A stretch of DNA of 64,000 nucleotides from Clostridiaceae bacterium BRH_c20a (GTDB lineage Bacteria; Bacillota; Peptococcia; Peptococcales; BICA1-8): assembly GCA_000961765.1 (NCBI GenBank), contig LADT01000006.1, positions 62,001 through 126,000 of the forward strand. Direction: 5' to 3'. The notes beneath the pieces were generated by a model, which was not told the origin of the DNA, searched no databases, and worked only from the letters and a program-made list of their open reading frames with translations. The first letter of the stretch is position 1; each line of letters begins with the position of its first letter. Shown in pieces: positions 37,005 through 46,785 of the stretch. Made by a program: the position numbers and the translations under genes.

Positions 37005-37260
37005 AGTTGATGTCATAAATGGGAATCTGGCCGTGAAACTCGATACTACTCTTGAATTGGAGCGAGATGCAACATGTGTAAAATGCGGGTCTGTGCTTAA
37101 TCTATCCCTTGGTTATTGTGAGAGCTGCGTAAAACAGCACTTGGAATCGTTTAAGAGTGATTTGGAATATCTGTTGCAGGATTATCCGGATGTGAAACTA
37201 GTGCCTAAGGGACCTAACTTAATTATCAGGCATAAGTATGGGGAAGAAATATATTTTTAA
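36997..37260 (+). CDS. Small zinc-ribbon-like phage protein (internal ATG of ORF 36898)
   Basis: MLKVDVINGNL..CVKCGSVLNLSLGYCESC; RBS AGAGGAGGGAG. Confidence 0.6.
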   Translation: MLKVDVINGNLAVKLDTTLELERDATCVKCGSVLNLSLGYCESCVKQHLESFKSDLEYLLQDYPDVKLVPKGPNLIIRHKYGEEIYF

Positions 37261-37271
37261 GGAGGACGAGC

Positions 37272-38909
37272 ATGAGGCTTAAAAGGATTGAAATCAAAAA
37301 CTTTGTTGGGATCAGAGAGCTTGCTATTGATGTAGCCAAGATAAATAGATTAACCGGACACAAAGGAAGCGGAAAATCTTCATTTCTTGAAGCTCTTGAA
37401 AAAGCATTTACTAATAAAAGCAGCAGGACAGAAATTGTCCGCCATGATGAAGAAGAGGCAACAATATTTATCGAAACTGATAACGGCCTCGAAATAGACC
37501 GCAGGATTAGAAATGATCGCGCTGATTATCTCAAAATTAGAAAACCTGGCGAGGCTGTTCCACAGACAGAAGCCTTTCTCAAAAGTCTTATCAATGGTGA
37601 AATATTCCGACCACTAGAATTTGTTAAAAAGAGCCCCGATGAACAGGCAAAAATTATTTTGAACATGCTAGAAATTCCTTGGACTATGGATGATATAAAT
37701 AATTGGTTTAATGAGATACCCAAGGAAATTAATTATGAGGCTCATATTCTACAAGTGTTGAAGCAAATAGAAAAATCTTACTATGACCAAAGAGAAAATG
37801 TTAACCGTGAAATCTCTGTCTTGAAGGCTCAAATTAAAGGCATTAAGGATGAACTTCCTGCTAATTATGACGGTGAATTTTGGAGAAATAAAAGCATTCA
37901 GGGGCTCTATACAAAGGTTGCTGAAGCAGAAGAAATTAATAAAAAGGTTACGGCCGCTAGAAATATTATCGAAAACCTACAGGATAGGATTGCTGCAATA
38001 AAGTCCGAGGCTGAAAAGGATAAGCAGGCTAAGAAATCAGATTTTGAGAGTCAGCGGACAGAGATTAAGGAATATAAACAATTTCTATCAAACAAAATTG
38101 AAAAGTCCGAGGAAATAATTGCTCAGTCTGATGTTAAGATTGCTGAATCTGAAAAAATGTTGGATCTTGAATTGCAGAATGAAATTGAGAAACTAAAGGC
38201 TGAATACGAGAAGAAAAAACTTGAAGCTAGAAAGGCTGTTCAAATGGACGTACAGCACAGGAAGGAAAGCATTTCCGAACATAAGCAATTGTTATCTGCC
38301 AAAGAGCAGGAACTGACCAATATATCTCAGTTAGAGCAACAGTCCTTGGTGAGCATAGATGAAAAAGCGGCCGAGAAAATCGAAACTGAAAAAGCTAAGG
38401 TTGGTAATGCTCAGGAAGTTCTTAAGGATAACCAAGAAACCGATGTTGAGCCTCTAAGAAAAGAAGCTAATGAGGTTGCCAATATGCAAAGCTATCTGAG
38501 GGAATATGACAGAATGGCTGACATGATTAAAACCAAGTTAGCTCCTAGGCAGGAATCAAGCGAAACCTTAACTGCGAGGATAAAAAAAGCCAGGGAACTA
38601 CCTATGGAACTCTTGAAGATAGCTGCTGTGCCTATTCCTGGTATCACTGTAGATAACGATGGATTAATTAGGATTGGAAAGACTCTTATTGGCGGTTTGT
38701 CAGAGGGAGAGCAGTTGGAATTGGCATTTAGAGTTGCCAAGGCTCAGTGTGGTCCACTAAAAGTAATCTGTCTGGATGGTATCAATAAGATAAACAATAG
38801 GGATCGGATCTGGATTGAAAATGAAATGCAGGTTGATGAATACCAATACTTTGTTACTTCCACCGAGGATGGAGAACTTCAAATTGAAACCAAGGAGGGT
38901 ATTGCCTAA
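37272..38909 (+). CDS. SMC/SbcC-like AAA ATPase of phage recombination module
   Basis: MRLKRIEIKNFVGIRELAIDVAKINRLTGHKGSGKSSFLEAL; long coiled coil; LSEGEQLELAFRVAKA..LKVICLDGI. Confidence 0.85.
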   Translation: MRLKRIEIKNFVGIRELAIDVAKINRLTGHKGSGKSSFLEALEKAFTNKSSRTEIVRHDEEEATIFIETDNGLEIDRRIRNDRADYLKIRKPGEAVPQTEAFLKSLINGEIFRPLEFVKKSPDEQAKIILNMLEIPWTMDDINNWFNEIPKEINYEAHILQVLKQIEKSYYDQRENVNREISVLKAQIKGIKDELPANYDGEFWRNKSIQGLYTKVAEAEEINKKVTAARNIIENLQDRIAAIKSEAEKDKQAKKSDFESQRTEIKEYKQFLSNKIEKSEEIIAQSDVKIAESEKMLDLELQNEIEKLKAEYEKKKLEARKAVQMDVQHRKESISEHKQLLSAKEQELTNISQLEQQSLVSIDEKAAEKIETEKAKVGNAQEVLKDNQETDVEPLRKEANEVANMQSYLREYDRMADMIKTKLAPRQESSETLTARIKKARELPMELLKIAAVPIPGITVDNDGLIRIGKTLIGGLSEGEQLELAFRVAKAQCGPLKVICLDGINKINNRDRIWIENEMQVDEYQYFVTSTEDGELQIETKEGIA

Positions 38910-39805
38910 TGAGTGATTTCGAAATGGGTTTGCAGAAAAAAAAGAATGTTTCGGATAATATGGCTGTTCAGACTATGGTTGGGAGATATATGCAAGAGGT
39001 CCAAGGCATGGTATTTATGGCAAAGCAATTCCCGCGTAACCAATATGATTCATGGGAAAAAATTAAGGAGTCATGCAAAAGGAAAACCTTGGCTGAATCT
39101 GCACAATATGAATATCCTCGTGGCGGTGAAAAGGTGTCAGGTCCATCTATTAGGTTAGCTGAAGTAATTGCTCAATGTTGGGGCAATATGAGCCATGGTG
39201 TAGTTGAATTGGAGCAAAAGCTTGGAGAAAGTTTAGCAATGGCTTTTGCTTGGGACTTAGAAACAAATACTCGGGTTGAAAAAATATTTACCGTGAAGCA
39301 TGAAAGAAAAGCAAGAGGATCCATTACAAAATTATCTGATCCTCGGGACATCTATGAGTTAGTTGCAAATATGGGAGCTAGACGGCAGAGGGCATGTATA
39401 TTGGCTGTTATCCCTAAAGATATTACGGATGCTGCGGTTGAAGAGTGCGAAAAAACTTTAAAGGGTGACAATAAAGAGCCGATAGGTGATCGCATTAAAA
39501 AGATGCTGGACAAGTTTAAAGAGTACGGCGTAACCCGCGAAATGGTTGAAAAGCGTGCCGGCTATAAGGTTGAACTGTTTACTGAAAAAGACGTATTGAG
39601 TCTAGGCAAAATATATAACTCACTTAAAGATGGCATAGGCAAAAGGGAAGATTATTTTGATGTTGATAAGCCATCACAGGCAACAAACAGTGACTTAGGA
39701 AAAGAATTTGAACAGCATAAAAATGAGCAGGAGAAAACTAACGAGGAACAGGGCTCATTGAACTTTGACCAGGGGGGTGCAACTGATGGAACTAACAAAA
39801 AGTAA
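38909..39805 (+). CDS. Putative single-strand annealing/recombination protein
   Basis: Between SMC-like ATPase and RecE/Cas4-like nuclease; YEYPRGGEKVSGPSIRLAEVIAQCWGN..NMGARRQRACILAVIPKDI. Confidence 0.55.
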   Translation: MSDFEMGLQKKKNVSDNMAVQTMVGRYMQEVQGMVFMAKQFPRNQYDSWEKIKESCKRKTLAESAQYEYPRGGEKVSGPSIRLAEVIAQCWGNMSHGVVELEQKLGESLAMAFAWDLETNTRVEKIFTVKHERKARGSITKLSDPRDIYELVANMGARRQRACILAVIPKDITDAAVEECEKTLKGDNKEPIGDRIKKMLDKFKEYGVTREMVEKRAGYKVELFTEKDVLSLGKIYNSLKDGIGKREDYFDVDKPSQATNSDLGKEFEQHKNEQEKTNEEQGSLNFDQGGATDGTNKK

Positions 39806-40580
39806 TTATCACTCTCTTGAAGCGGAACGGGCGTATATGTCCCGTTCCCAGTACCTCGGCTTTATAAAATGCGAAGCTCAGCAGATGGCAAAACTTGCGG
39901 GTGAATGGAGACAGGAAACCTCGGATGCATTTTTGGTTGGCTCTTATGTTCATGCGTGGAACGAGGGCAGCAGGAGAGAATTTATTGCGGAGCATCCAGA
40001 AATGTTCACCAAGGCTGGTGATCTAAAAGCTAACTTTAAAACTGCTGACCTAATGATTGCTACCCTAGAGGCCGACCCTCTTGCTATGTATATGCTACAG
40101 GGTGAAAAAGAAAGGATTTTCACTGCCGAGTTTACAGGCGTTTTATGGAAAGTTATGACCGATGTTCACAACAAGGAAAGGCGAAGGATGGCGGAGCTAA
40201 AAACTACCAAGAGTATCATTGAGACCACTTGGAGCCAAGAACACGGCGGGCGAGTGTCATTCGTTGAGCAGTATAATTATTTGCTTCAAGCGGCTTTATA
40301 TACGGAGATTGAGCGAAGAGCAAACGGTAGGCAGGAAGGGGATTGGCTAGAGTATTATATGGTCGCTGTCTCCAAGGATAATGTTCCTGATAAAGAGGTA
40401 ATTGACCTTAGGGATCCCGATAGGTATCTAGTGGAGTTAGCCCAAGTTGAAGAAAATATGCCAAGGATACTGCAGGTTAAGTCTGGACTGGTGGAGCCGG
40501 TCAGGTGTGGACGGTGTGATTACTGCAGAAGTACTAAGATTTTGACTGGGGCTATACATTACTTGGCTTTGGGTGCTTAA
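39786..40580 (+). CDS. PD-(D/E)XK nuclease (RecE-like)
   Basis: YMSRSQYLGFIKCEAQQMAKL..LVGSYVHAW...MAELKTTKSI..EQYNYLLQAALYTEI; C-terminal CGRCDYC. Confidence 0.8.
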   Translation: MELTKSNYHSLEAERAYMSRSQYLGFIKCEAQQMAKLAGEWRQETSDAFLVGSYVHAWNEGSRREFIAEHPEMFTKAGDLKANFKTADLMIATLEADPLAMYMLQGEKERIFTAEFTGVLWKVMTDVHNKERRRMAELKTTKSIIETTWSQEHGGRVSFVEQYNYLLQAALYTEIERRANGRQEGDWLEYYMVAVSKDNVPDKEVIDLRDPDRYLVELAQVEENMPRILQVKSGLVEPVRCGRCDYCRSTKILTGAIHYLALGA

Positions 40581-40596
40581 GTAGGGAGGTGGTCAA

Positions 40597-41874
40597 TTGT
40601 ATATAAGCTATAACGATTTACAAATAGAACAGAGTCGCGATTTGGACTATAAAATTAATAAAGCTGTAGAAGCTATCCGTTCTGCATTAGTAGTATGTAA
40701 ACACCGGCCTGCAATAGCTTTTTCAGGTGGTAAGGATAGCACTGTACTATGGCATATAATATTGACGTACTTCCCGGAATGGGCAAATAGATTTGTGATT
40801 ATATACGGTAACACTGGGGTGGAATATCCCGAATGCTTAAAATTTGCTCGGCAGTTGGGAAAAGAATGGGGTAAAGGAAGTTTCTATGAAGCTACTCCGG
40901 AAAAAACAGAACGGGAAGGACTTAAATATGAAGCCCAACAAAAGGTGCTGAATTACTTAATTACAACAGGCGGGATTAAAGATGCTTTAAAAGATGATGG
41001 CAAACTAAAGAGTACTGCAACTTTAGAAAATGCATGTCCTAGTCATTTGCGTCAGAAATTTGAAAAAGAAAGATTAATCTGGCCGGAAGGTACCACTAAA
41101 AATTATTGGTGGTGTATAGACCAGTATGGATGGCCATTGCTAGGCAAGGCAGCTTCTAAGTTAAAGGCCAGACGTATTAATATTGATTGTTTTCTCCAAT
41201 TTTCAGAGAGCCAGAGTGATGACCCAAAATTACTAGCCTACTATGAGTTATTAAAACAGGTTAAATTCTCCCAGGCTTGTTGTGACATCTTAAAAAAAGA
41301 ACCAAGTGAATGCTTGCAAGTTAAACTCAATGTGGATGTAATTTTTAAAGGCTTAATGGCTGCTGAATCACGGACTCGGCAAACCAACTTTGTGAGTAGA
41401 GGATATTTATTTAAATCTCATAGACCGCACCTTGGCAATGATCCGTTTTGGCACTGTAATCCAATATCTATTTGGACAGATGATGATATTTGGGCATATA
41501 TCAAGCGGTTTAATGTCCCATACTCAACCTTATATGATATGGGATTTACAGATGGTGATGGTAAATATCATAAGATTAAACGAAATGGCTGCGTTGGGTG
41601 TGGAACAGATTTACTTTATCCCAATAATCATATGGCAATGTTGAGAAGGACACATCCTAAACATTGGGAAACTTTCATGCGAAAAGGAATGGCAGAAGAG
41701 ATTAGAAACATACAGATTGCTAAAAGAAAGGGTCAATATTCATTGTTTGATATGTTCGATGCTAAGGATCTAATCGAAGAAAGGCCATGTATATTTGACC
41801 GGATTGATAGATTAGTAATGGTTGATGATACTTGGCAAGAAGATGTACAGGCTTTTGATCCGGATGCAGCTTAA
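40597..41874 (+). CDS. PAPS reductase-family (PP-loop) phage protein
   Basis: AIAFSGGKDSTVLWHIIL PP-loop; NTGVEYPECLKFARQL; C-terminal RNGCVGCGTD. Confidence 0.88.
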   Translation: MYISYNDLQIEQSRDLDYKINKAVEAIRSALVVCKHRPAIAFSGGKDSTVLWHIILTYFPEWANRFVIIYGNTGVEYPECLKFARQLGKEWGKGSFYEATPEKTEREGLKYEAQQKVLNYLITTGGIKDALKDDGKLKSTATLENACPSHLRQKFEKERLIWPEGTTKNYWWCIDQYGWPLLGKAASKLKARRINIDCFLQFSESQSDDPKLLAYYELLKQVKFSQACCDILKKEPSECLQVKLNVDVIFKGLMAAESRTRQTNFVSRGYLFKSHRPHLGNDPFWHCNPISIWTDDDIWAYIKRFNVPYSTLYDMGFTDGDGKYHKIKRNGCVGCGTDLLYPNNHMAMLRRTHPKHWETFMRKGMAEEIRNIQIAKRKGQYSLFDMFDAKDLIEERPCIFDRIDRLVMVDDTWQEDVQAFDPDAA

Positions 41875-41892
41875 ATAATTGGGGGTGAACCC

Positions 41893-42036
41893 ATGAGATG
41901 GAGATTGTTTGTTTGGTTGTGTTCAGGCCTTATTGCGAAGGCTCACCTATCAGAAATGGGTGAGTATCAATGGAAATGGCACGATGAAGTCAGATACAGA
42001 CTGGCAATGCTTGTTTTGCAGGAGGTGAGCTCATGA
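41893..42036 (+). CDS. Small phage hypothetical protein
   Basis: ATG after GGGGGTG; stop overlaps ATG of the next gene. Confidence 0.5.
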   Translation: MRWRLFVWLCSGLIAKAHLSEMGEYQWKWHDEVRYRLAMLVLQEVSS

Positions 42037-42551
42037 GAAAAATAATTGATGATATCTTTATATCCCTAGTGTTTTTACTATTCTTAGCTTACATATTTAT
42101 CTTCCAGCCGCAAGTAAAGCAAGAGATTGCTAATTACCAGCTCGAGATAGAAATCATGAAGCTGGAAGTAAAACAGCTACGGTTGGAGCAGCAGGAGCTT
42201 TCAAAGCAGGTTAGGGAGTTTCTTGATAAATGGAATATAGCTGTCATGGAAGCCACAGCCTACGCCCCCGCAGATAACCAAAGTGGGATGTGTGCTGATT
42301 CTAACCCCCTCCTTACCGCAACCGGGACTCGACCGGGTCCCGGAACCATTGCGGTGAACCCAAAGTTGATATCATACCGATCTAATATGTGGGTGCAGGG
42401 GTATGGATGGGGAAAGGCGTTGGATACCGGCGGGATGATAAGAGCTCGGGATGATCTAATTGATGTTTATAAAGATACATACAAGCAAGCTTTGGCATGG
42501 GGTAGGAGAAAGGTTGTGGTGGTATGGTCACCAGGACAGACAGAGTATTAA
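42033..42551 (+). CDS. 3D-domain protein with N-terminal TM anchor
   Basis: MEATAYAPADNQSGMCADSNPLLTATGTRPGPGTIAVNPKLI...GKALDTGGMIR..DLIDVY. Confidence 0.85.
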   Translation: MRKIIDDIFISLVFLLFLAYIFIFQPQVKQEIANYQLEIEIMKLEVKQLRLEQQELSKQVREFLDKWNIAVMEATAYAPADNQSGMCADSNPLLTATGTRPGPGTIAVNPKLISYRSNMWVQGYGWGKALDTGGMIRARDDLIDVYKDTYKQALAWGRRKVVVVWSPGQTEY

Positions 42552-42626
42552 TAATGTTTTTAATCGCAAGTATATTATTATTTCCTTACTGGTTCAACTT
42601 ACTTAATTTGGCCATGGAGTGATTTT

Positions 42627-43415
42627 ATGAACTACATCACAGAAATTAATGCCTTTTATGATTGGCTCGAAACCAATTCCATATCTGACTCTAGTATTGT
42701 TTTATGGCATGCTTTAATGCACATAAACAATAAAGCTGGATGGATAACAGAGTTCGCGGTAGCCATATCTACCCTGGAAACCAAAACTGGGTTAAAGAAG
42801 GATGCGATTATAAGGGCGCGTCAAAGGCTAAAACAGGCTGGAAGAATTGATTTTAGAAGTCGCACTGGCCAACAGTCAGCAATTTATACAATTATCCCTT
42901 TTAATAATTGTGTCGTTTTAAACGACACTAACTGCGACACTAACCGCAACACAAACCGCGCACAAAGTGCAACACAAACCGCGTCTATTAATAAACTAAA
43001 TAAAACTAAACTAAATAATATTGATCATGATAACGCGCGCGTGTGTGAAATGCCTGTGGAAATTGTGGATAATGTGGATAACCTCACTAGTTTGGCAAAA
43101 TTTATTGAACGTGAATTTAGCCAATTGCTTAACTCAACATGCATTCAGCAGATTAAAGACTGGCAGAGTCTTTTTCCTGATGAAATGATTAAATATGCAG
43201 TAGAAAAATCTGTTTTGGCAGATAAAAAAAACTACCTGTACGTCAATAGTATTATTAATTCTTGGCTAAGAAATAATATCCAGACTTTACAGGAGGCTAA
43301 AAAGGCTGATGAGGATTTTTTGAGAGAAAAACAAAGAAGTTCTTCCAGGAGAGCAGAGGGAAAAAGGCAGGCAGTTGATACTAATAACCGTGATTTGAGT
43401 TATCTTGTGGAGTGA
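42627..43415 (+). CDS. Phage replication protein (winged-helix + DnaD-like)
   Basis: KTGLKKDAIIRARQRLKQAGRIDFRSRTGQQSAIYTI; DnaD-like C-terminus IQQIKDWQSLFPDEMIKYAVEKSV..YVNSIINSWL. Confidence 0.75.
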   Translation: MNYITEINAFYDWLETNSISDSSIVLWHALMHINNKAGWITEFAVAISTLETKTGLKKDAIIRARQRLKQAGRIDFRSRTGQQSAIYTIIPFNNCVVLNDTNCDTNRNTNRAQSATQTASINKLNKTKLNNIDHDNARVCEMPVEIVDNVDNLTSLAKFIEREFSQLLNSTCIQQIKDWQSLFPDEMIKYAVEKSVLADKKNYLYVNSIINSWLRNNIQTLQEAKKADEDFLREKQRSSSRRAEGKRQAVDTNNRDLSYLVE

Positions 43416-43432
43416 GTTGGGAGTTGAAAAAT

Positions 43433-43780
43433 ATGATTAAGTTTGTTGTACCAGGACGACCGGTACCAGCTGTAAGAATGACGCAGCGGGGTAAGTACGT
43501 GAAGGACAGGGCACAGCTGTATATTAACTACAAAAATCATATTGCCTGGGTTGCACGGACAAAGATTAAAAATCCTATTATCGGTCCGGTAATAATTAAA
43601 ATAAAAGTGTTTGTTCGGGGAAAAGGTGGCGACTGGGATAATTACGCCAAGTCCGTCTGTGATGGGCTCAATAAAATAGCATACAAGGATGACAGCCAGA
43701 TCCGGAAGGGTGAAGTCGAGATAATAAGCTGTGGCAAGGATGAGCAGCGAGTAGAAATAGAAATCGAGGAGGTTGCTTAA
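43433..43780 (+). CDS. rusA: RusA-family Holliday junction resolvase
   Basis: VVPGRPVPAVRMTQRGKYVKD..GDWDNYAKSVCDGLNKIAYKDDSQI. Confidence 0.9.
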   Translation: MIKFVVPGRPVPAVRMTQRGKYVKDRAQLYINYKNHIAWVARTKIKNPIIGPVIIKIKVFVRGKGGDWDNYAKSVCDGLNKIAYKDDSQIRKGEVEIISCGKDEQRVEIEIEEVA

Positions 43781-44299
43781 ATGAGTAATTTTAAAAAAGC
43801 TCCTGAGGTTGAGGCAATAGCGTTGGAACTTATAAGCCAATTTCATCCACACCTAAAAGATGCAGTTGATAAACTTGATTTTTATAAAAGGTATGGCGGT
43901 GGAGTTGACTGGGCAGGTAAATGCAAAAAGTGTACATCATTTGAACGTCATCTTACTAGTAAGATGTTCTTTGTTTTCATAAATGATGATGTGTGGACAA
44001 GAATGAACAGTAACCAGAGAGAAGCCTTAGTGGACCATGAGCTATGCCATATATTGCGTAGAAAAGGAGAATTTATTAATCATGAAACAAGAGAAGTTGA
44101 ATTTAGATGGGCCAATAAAGAAGATCCTGATAATTGGTACATTAGGGAGCATGATGTCGAAGAGTTCTCAGACGTAATTTATCGTCATGGTCTTTGGGAA
44201 ACAGGTATAGAGAAGTTTGCTGTAGCTGTAAGAAAGGCAAGTCACCAAATGACCATAGAAGATTTTGAGAATCAGCCACTTAAAGCCGTAAACCAATAG
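43781..44299 (+). CDS. Putative phage metallopeptidase
   Basis: REALVDHELCHILRRKGEF (HExxH-like HELCH) and downstream DVEEF. Confidence 0.75.
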   Translation: MSNFKKAPEVEAIALELISQFHPHLKDAVDKLDFYKRYGGGVDWAGKCKKCTSFERHLTSKMFFVFINDDVWTRMNSNQREALVDHELCHILRRKGEFINHETREVEFRWANKEDPDNWYIREHDVEEFSDVIYRHGLWETGIEKFAVAVRKASHQMTIEDFENQPLKAVNQ

Positions 44300-44312
44300 G
44301 AGGAGTGATAAT

Positions 44313-44435
44313 ATGCCTCAAATTTGTTACAAGTGCGATAACTGTAGGCTATTTGTTGTAGGCCTGTGCAATGGGATGGAGAAGTTTGATTTACTTAAGT
44401 GCCAGGAGCTGAAGAAAGAGGCTTTAGCTAGTTGA
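44313..44435 (+). CDS. Small Cys-containing phage protein (40 aa)
   Basis: RBS AGGAGG; MPQICYKCDNCRLFVVGLCNGMEKFDLLKCQELKKEALAS. Confidence 0.5.
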   Translation: MPQICYKCDNCRLFVVGLCNGMEKFDLLKCQELKKEALAS

Positions 44436-44466
44436 ATATTATGTAAATTTTGTGAAGGAGTGATAA

Positions 44467-44664
44467 TTGTTGAAAGTATTAGAATTAGGCGAAGAATGTA
44501 AAGTATGTTTATGCGCCAAGTGCGGGTATAGAGAGCATTGCGTGACAATGTGTGGCGATACAGAGTTATATTGTCAAGAAGAATGTAAGGGCGAAGATGG
44601 AGCCATGACTGGATGTAGTCAGTTTGAAAGCTTGCAAGTTATACGAAGGAGCGATGAAGAATAA
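44467..44664 (+). CDS. Small Cys-rich phage protein (TTG start)
   Basis: CKVCLCAKCGYREHCVTMC...YCQEECKGEDGAMTGC. Confidence 0.5.
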   Translation: MLKVLELGEECKVCLCAKCGYREHCVTMCGDTELYCQEECKGEDGAMTGCSQFESLQVIRRSDEE

Positions 44665-44837
44665 TGAAAGATTTAAAAAACTGCCCATGTTGTGGGGCTA
44701 AAGCACGAATTGAAACAAGCCAAGCCGAAACAGCCTTTAAAGTATCATGCGGGGAAGTTTATAAATGCGGGCTTACTCAATACTGGTTTGATAATGAAGA
44801 AGAAGCCGTAAAATCTTGGAATAGACGGATTGATTAA
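44664..44837 (+). CDS. Lar-like restriction alleviation family protein
   Basis: MKDLKNCPCCGAKARIETSQAETAFKVSCGEVYKCGLTQYWFDNEEEAVKSWNRRID; zinc-ribbon CPCCG and EAVKSWNRR. Confidence 0.75.
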   Translation: MKDLKNCPCCGAKARIETSQAETAFKVSCGEVYKCGLTQYWFDNEEEAVKSWNRRID

Positions 44838-45093
44838 GTGACGCATTACAACGATTAAGCGAAAGAGTGGCAAGGAGGCTTTATACCATGGAAGAAGGTG
44901 ACCAGGTAACAATTTCAATTACAAAGAGAAAATCAGAAAAAAAGTTTACTGGGATAGTTGTTCAGATCAGCAAAAGATGTCAGTTATTTGTGGTATATAA
45001 CGGTAAATATAAAGAAAGTTTTAGATTAAAAGATGTGGAACTAGGATTAATTAAAGTTAAGATAAATAAGGTTGCATCTTAATATATAAAGAG

Positions 45094-45651
45094 GTGATAC
45101 CCATGAGGCAGAAAATAAAACAGCAGGTTGAAGTACTACTTTATAATTATAAAAGCATGAAAACCTTTATTGAAAACGCTCAGAATGAAATTGAGGAAAT
45201 AAAGGACGGTATTATTCTTAGCTGTCAGGGTACCTATGAACGTCTGGATCAGCTTAACCTTGTGGGTATCTCCTCAGGAAATATATATATTGGTGATTCA
45301 ACGGCCGAAACAGTTATAAAATTCGAAAAGCATGATATTATTAATGCACTAGAGAATGAAATTTCCATGGCCAGGAACCAGATAGAGCGAATTGATAAGG
45401 CAATAGATAATCTATCTAAGCAGGAGCTTAAAATTATAGAGAAACGATATTTTGAGAAGAAGGATTGGAAGCTCATAGAGGAAGAAGTTAACTTGAGCCG
45501 CGCTCAGTGTGATGTTTGGAGAAAAAGAGGATTAAGAACTATTGCAATTAGTTTATTTGGTCTCAGGTGTATCAATGGGAAGGATAAGACATTTTCAATA
45601 CAAAAACAAGACATAAGGACAGAAAAAGTCAGCTATAATTGTAATAGGTGA
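45094..45651 (+). CDS. ArpU/RinA-like late transcription regulator
   Basis: SKQELKIIEKRYFEKKDWKLIEEEVNLSRAQCDVWRKRGLRTIA; located just before terminase. Confidence 0.65.
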   Translation: MIPMRQKIKQQVEVLLYNYKSMKTFIENAQNEIEEIKDGIILSCQGTYERLDQLNLVGISSGNIYIGDSTAETVIKFEKHDIINALENEISMARNQIERIDKAIDNLSKQELKIIEKRYFEKKDWKLIEEEVNLSRAQCDVWRKRGLRTIAISLFGLRCINGKDKTFSIQKQDIRTEKVSYNCNR

Positions 45652-45768
45652 AATAGTTTGTCGGGTTTGATACACATATGTGACATGAGCAGTCCAGTGA
45701 TGGGCTGTTTTTATTTTGCAGGAAAAAAATTCCTCGTGTCGAAGTATTTGGCAGGAGGTGTTAATTAT

Positions 45769-46227
45769 ATGGATGATTTAATAAAAAACATGGGTTTGAA
45801 AAAAATTGATTTTGATTTAACAAAACAGTTGGAAGTTTTACAAAAACAGCAAAATCTCATTCCAGGATTAAATATACATAATAATACAAAGCAAATAGAA
45901 GATGCTATTAGAGTAAAACATAAAAGGGAAGAGGAATACAAAAATGACGTTTTAGAAGCGTTAAGGGGTATTCAAAAAAATACTGCAAACCTAACAGAAA
46001 TAGTATTTTTATTAAAAGAAGGCAATGTAGTAAAAGAGGAACTTTATGAGTTGTTTATTGAGCTTTTTACCATTTTGAAAGCATCTAATGAGAAAGAGGC
46101 AAATAATATTTACAGAAAAGTTATGAATAATTTAACTCAACTTGAAACCGATGTTAATACCATTAATGCTTTTTCAAATTGGGGTTTAATATTAAAAAAT
46201 TTAATGTTTCCAGTTACAATGTCTTAA
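45769..46227 (+). CDS. Hypothetical helical protein (ATG 45769 preferred)
   Basis: RBS GGCAGGAGGTG before ATG 45769; MDDLIKNMGLKKIDFDLTKQLEVLQ. Confidence 0.6.
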   Translation: MDDLIKNMGLKKIDFDLTKQLEVLQKQQNLIPGLNIHNNTKQIEDAIRVKHKREEEYKNDVLEALRGIQKNTANLTEIVFLLKEGNVVKEELYELFIELFTILKASNEKEANNIYRKVMNNLTQLETDVNTINAFSNWGLILKNLMFPVTMS

Positions 46228-46299
46228 TATTTAAAAAATAGTTACAAAAATAGGAGCCAATGCGGCTCTTTTTCTTTTGCCTAAAGTGAGGTGGTGGTG

Positions 46300-46785
46300 A
46301 TGGCTAAGAAAAACAAATCAGGAAGAAAGCCTAAATGGGATGAATTAGATATGCCTTCTAAGCTGAATAGTGTAAAAGGATGGGCTATGAATGGCAGCAC
46401 AGATGAGGAAATATGTAAGATGCTTGGTATTAGCCATGATACTTTTTATAAATGGAAAAGAGAGAAAACTGAATTTGCTGAGGCGATAAAAAAAGGGAAG
46501 TTTATCTCAAACGGTGAACTTCTTAATGCTGCTTTTAAGCAGTCGATAGGATTTACTTTCAAAGAAGAAATGGCGTTTAAGGTAAAGAGCTTTGAAATGG
46601 TCAATGGTAAAGCTATTCCGGTCGAAAAGCTTGAGGTCATTGAGGTAGCTAAGTTTGCTTTACCTAACCCGACAATGAACATATTTATGCTAAAAAACAG
46701 GCTGCCGGAGGAATATAAAGATAAACATAATGTGGAACACAGTGGAGAAATCGGCCTGAAGCGGCTAGAAGATTTCTTTAAATGA
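46300..46785 (+). CDS. Terminase small subunit
   Basis: HTH MNGSTDEEICKMLGISHDTFYKWKREKTEFAEAIKKGK; directly upstream of large subunit. Confidence 0.85.
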   Translation: MAKKNKSGRKPKWDELDMPSKLNSVKGWAMNGSTDEEICKMLGISHDTFYKWKREKTEFAEAIKKGKFISNGELLNAAFKQSIGFTFKEEMAFKVKSFEMVNGKAIPVEKLEVIEVAKFALPNPTMNIFMLKNRLPEEYKDKHNVEHSGEIGLKRLEDFFK

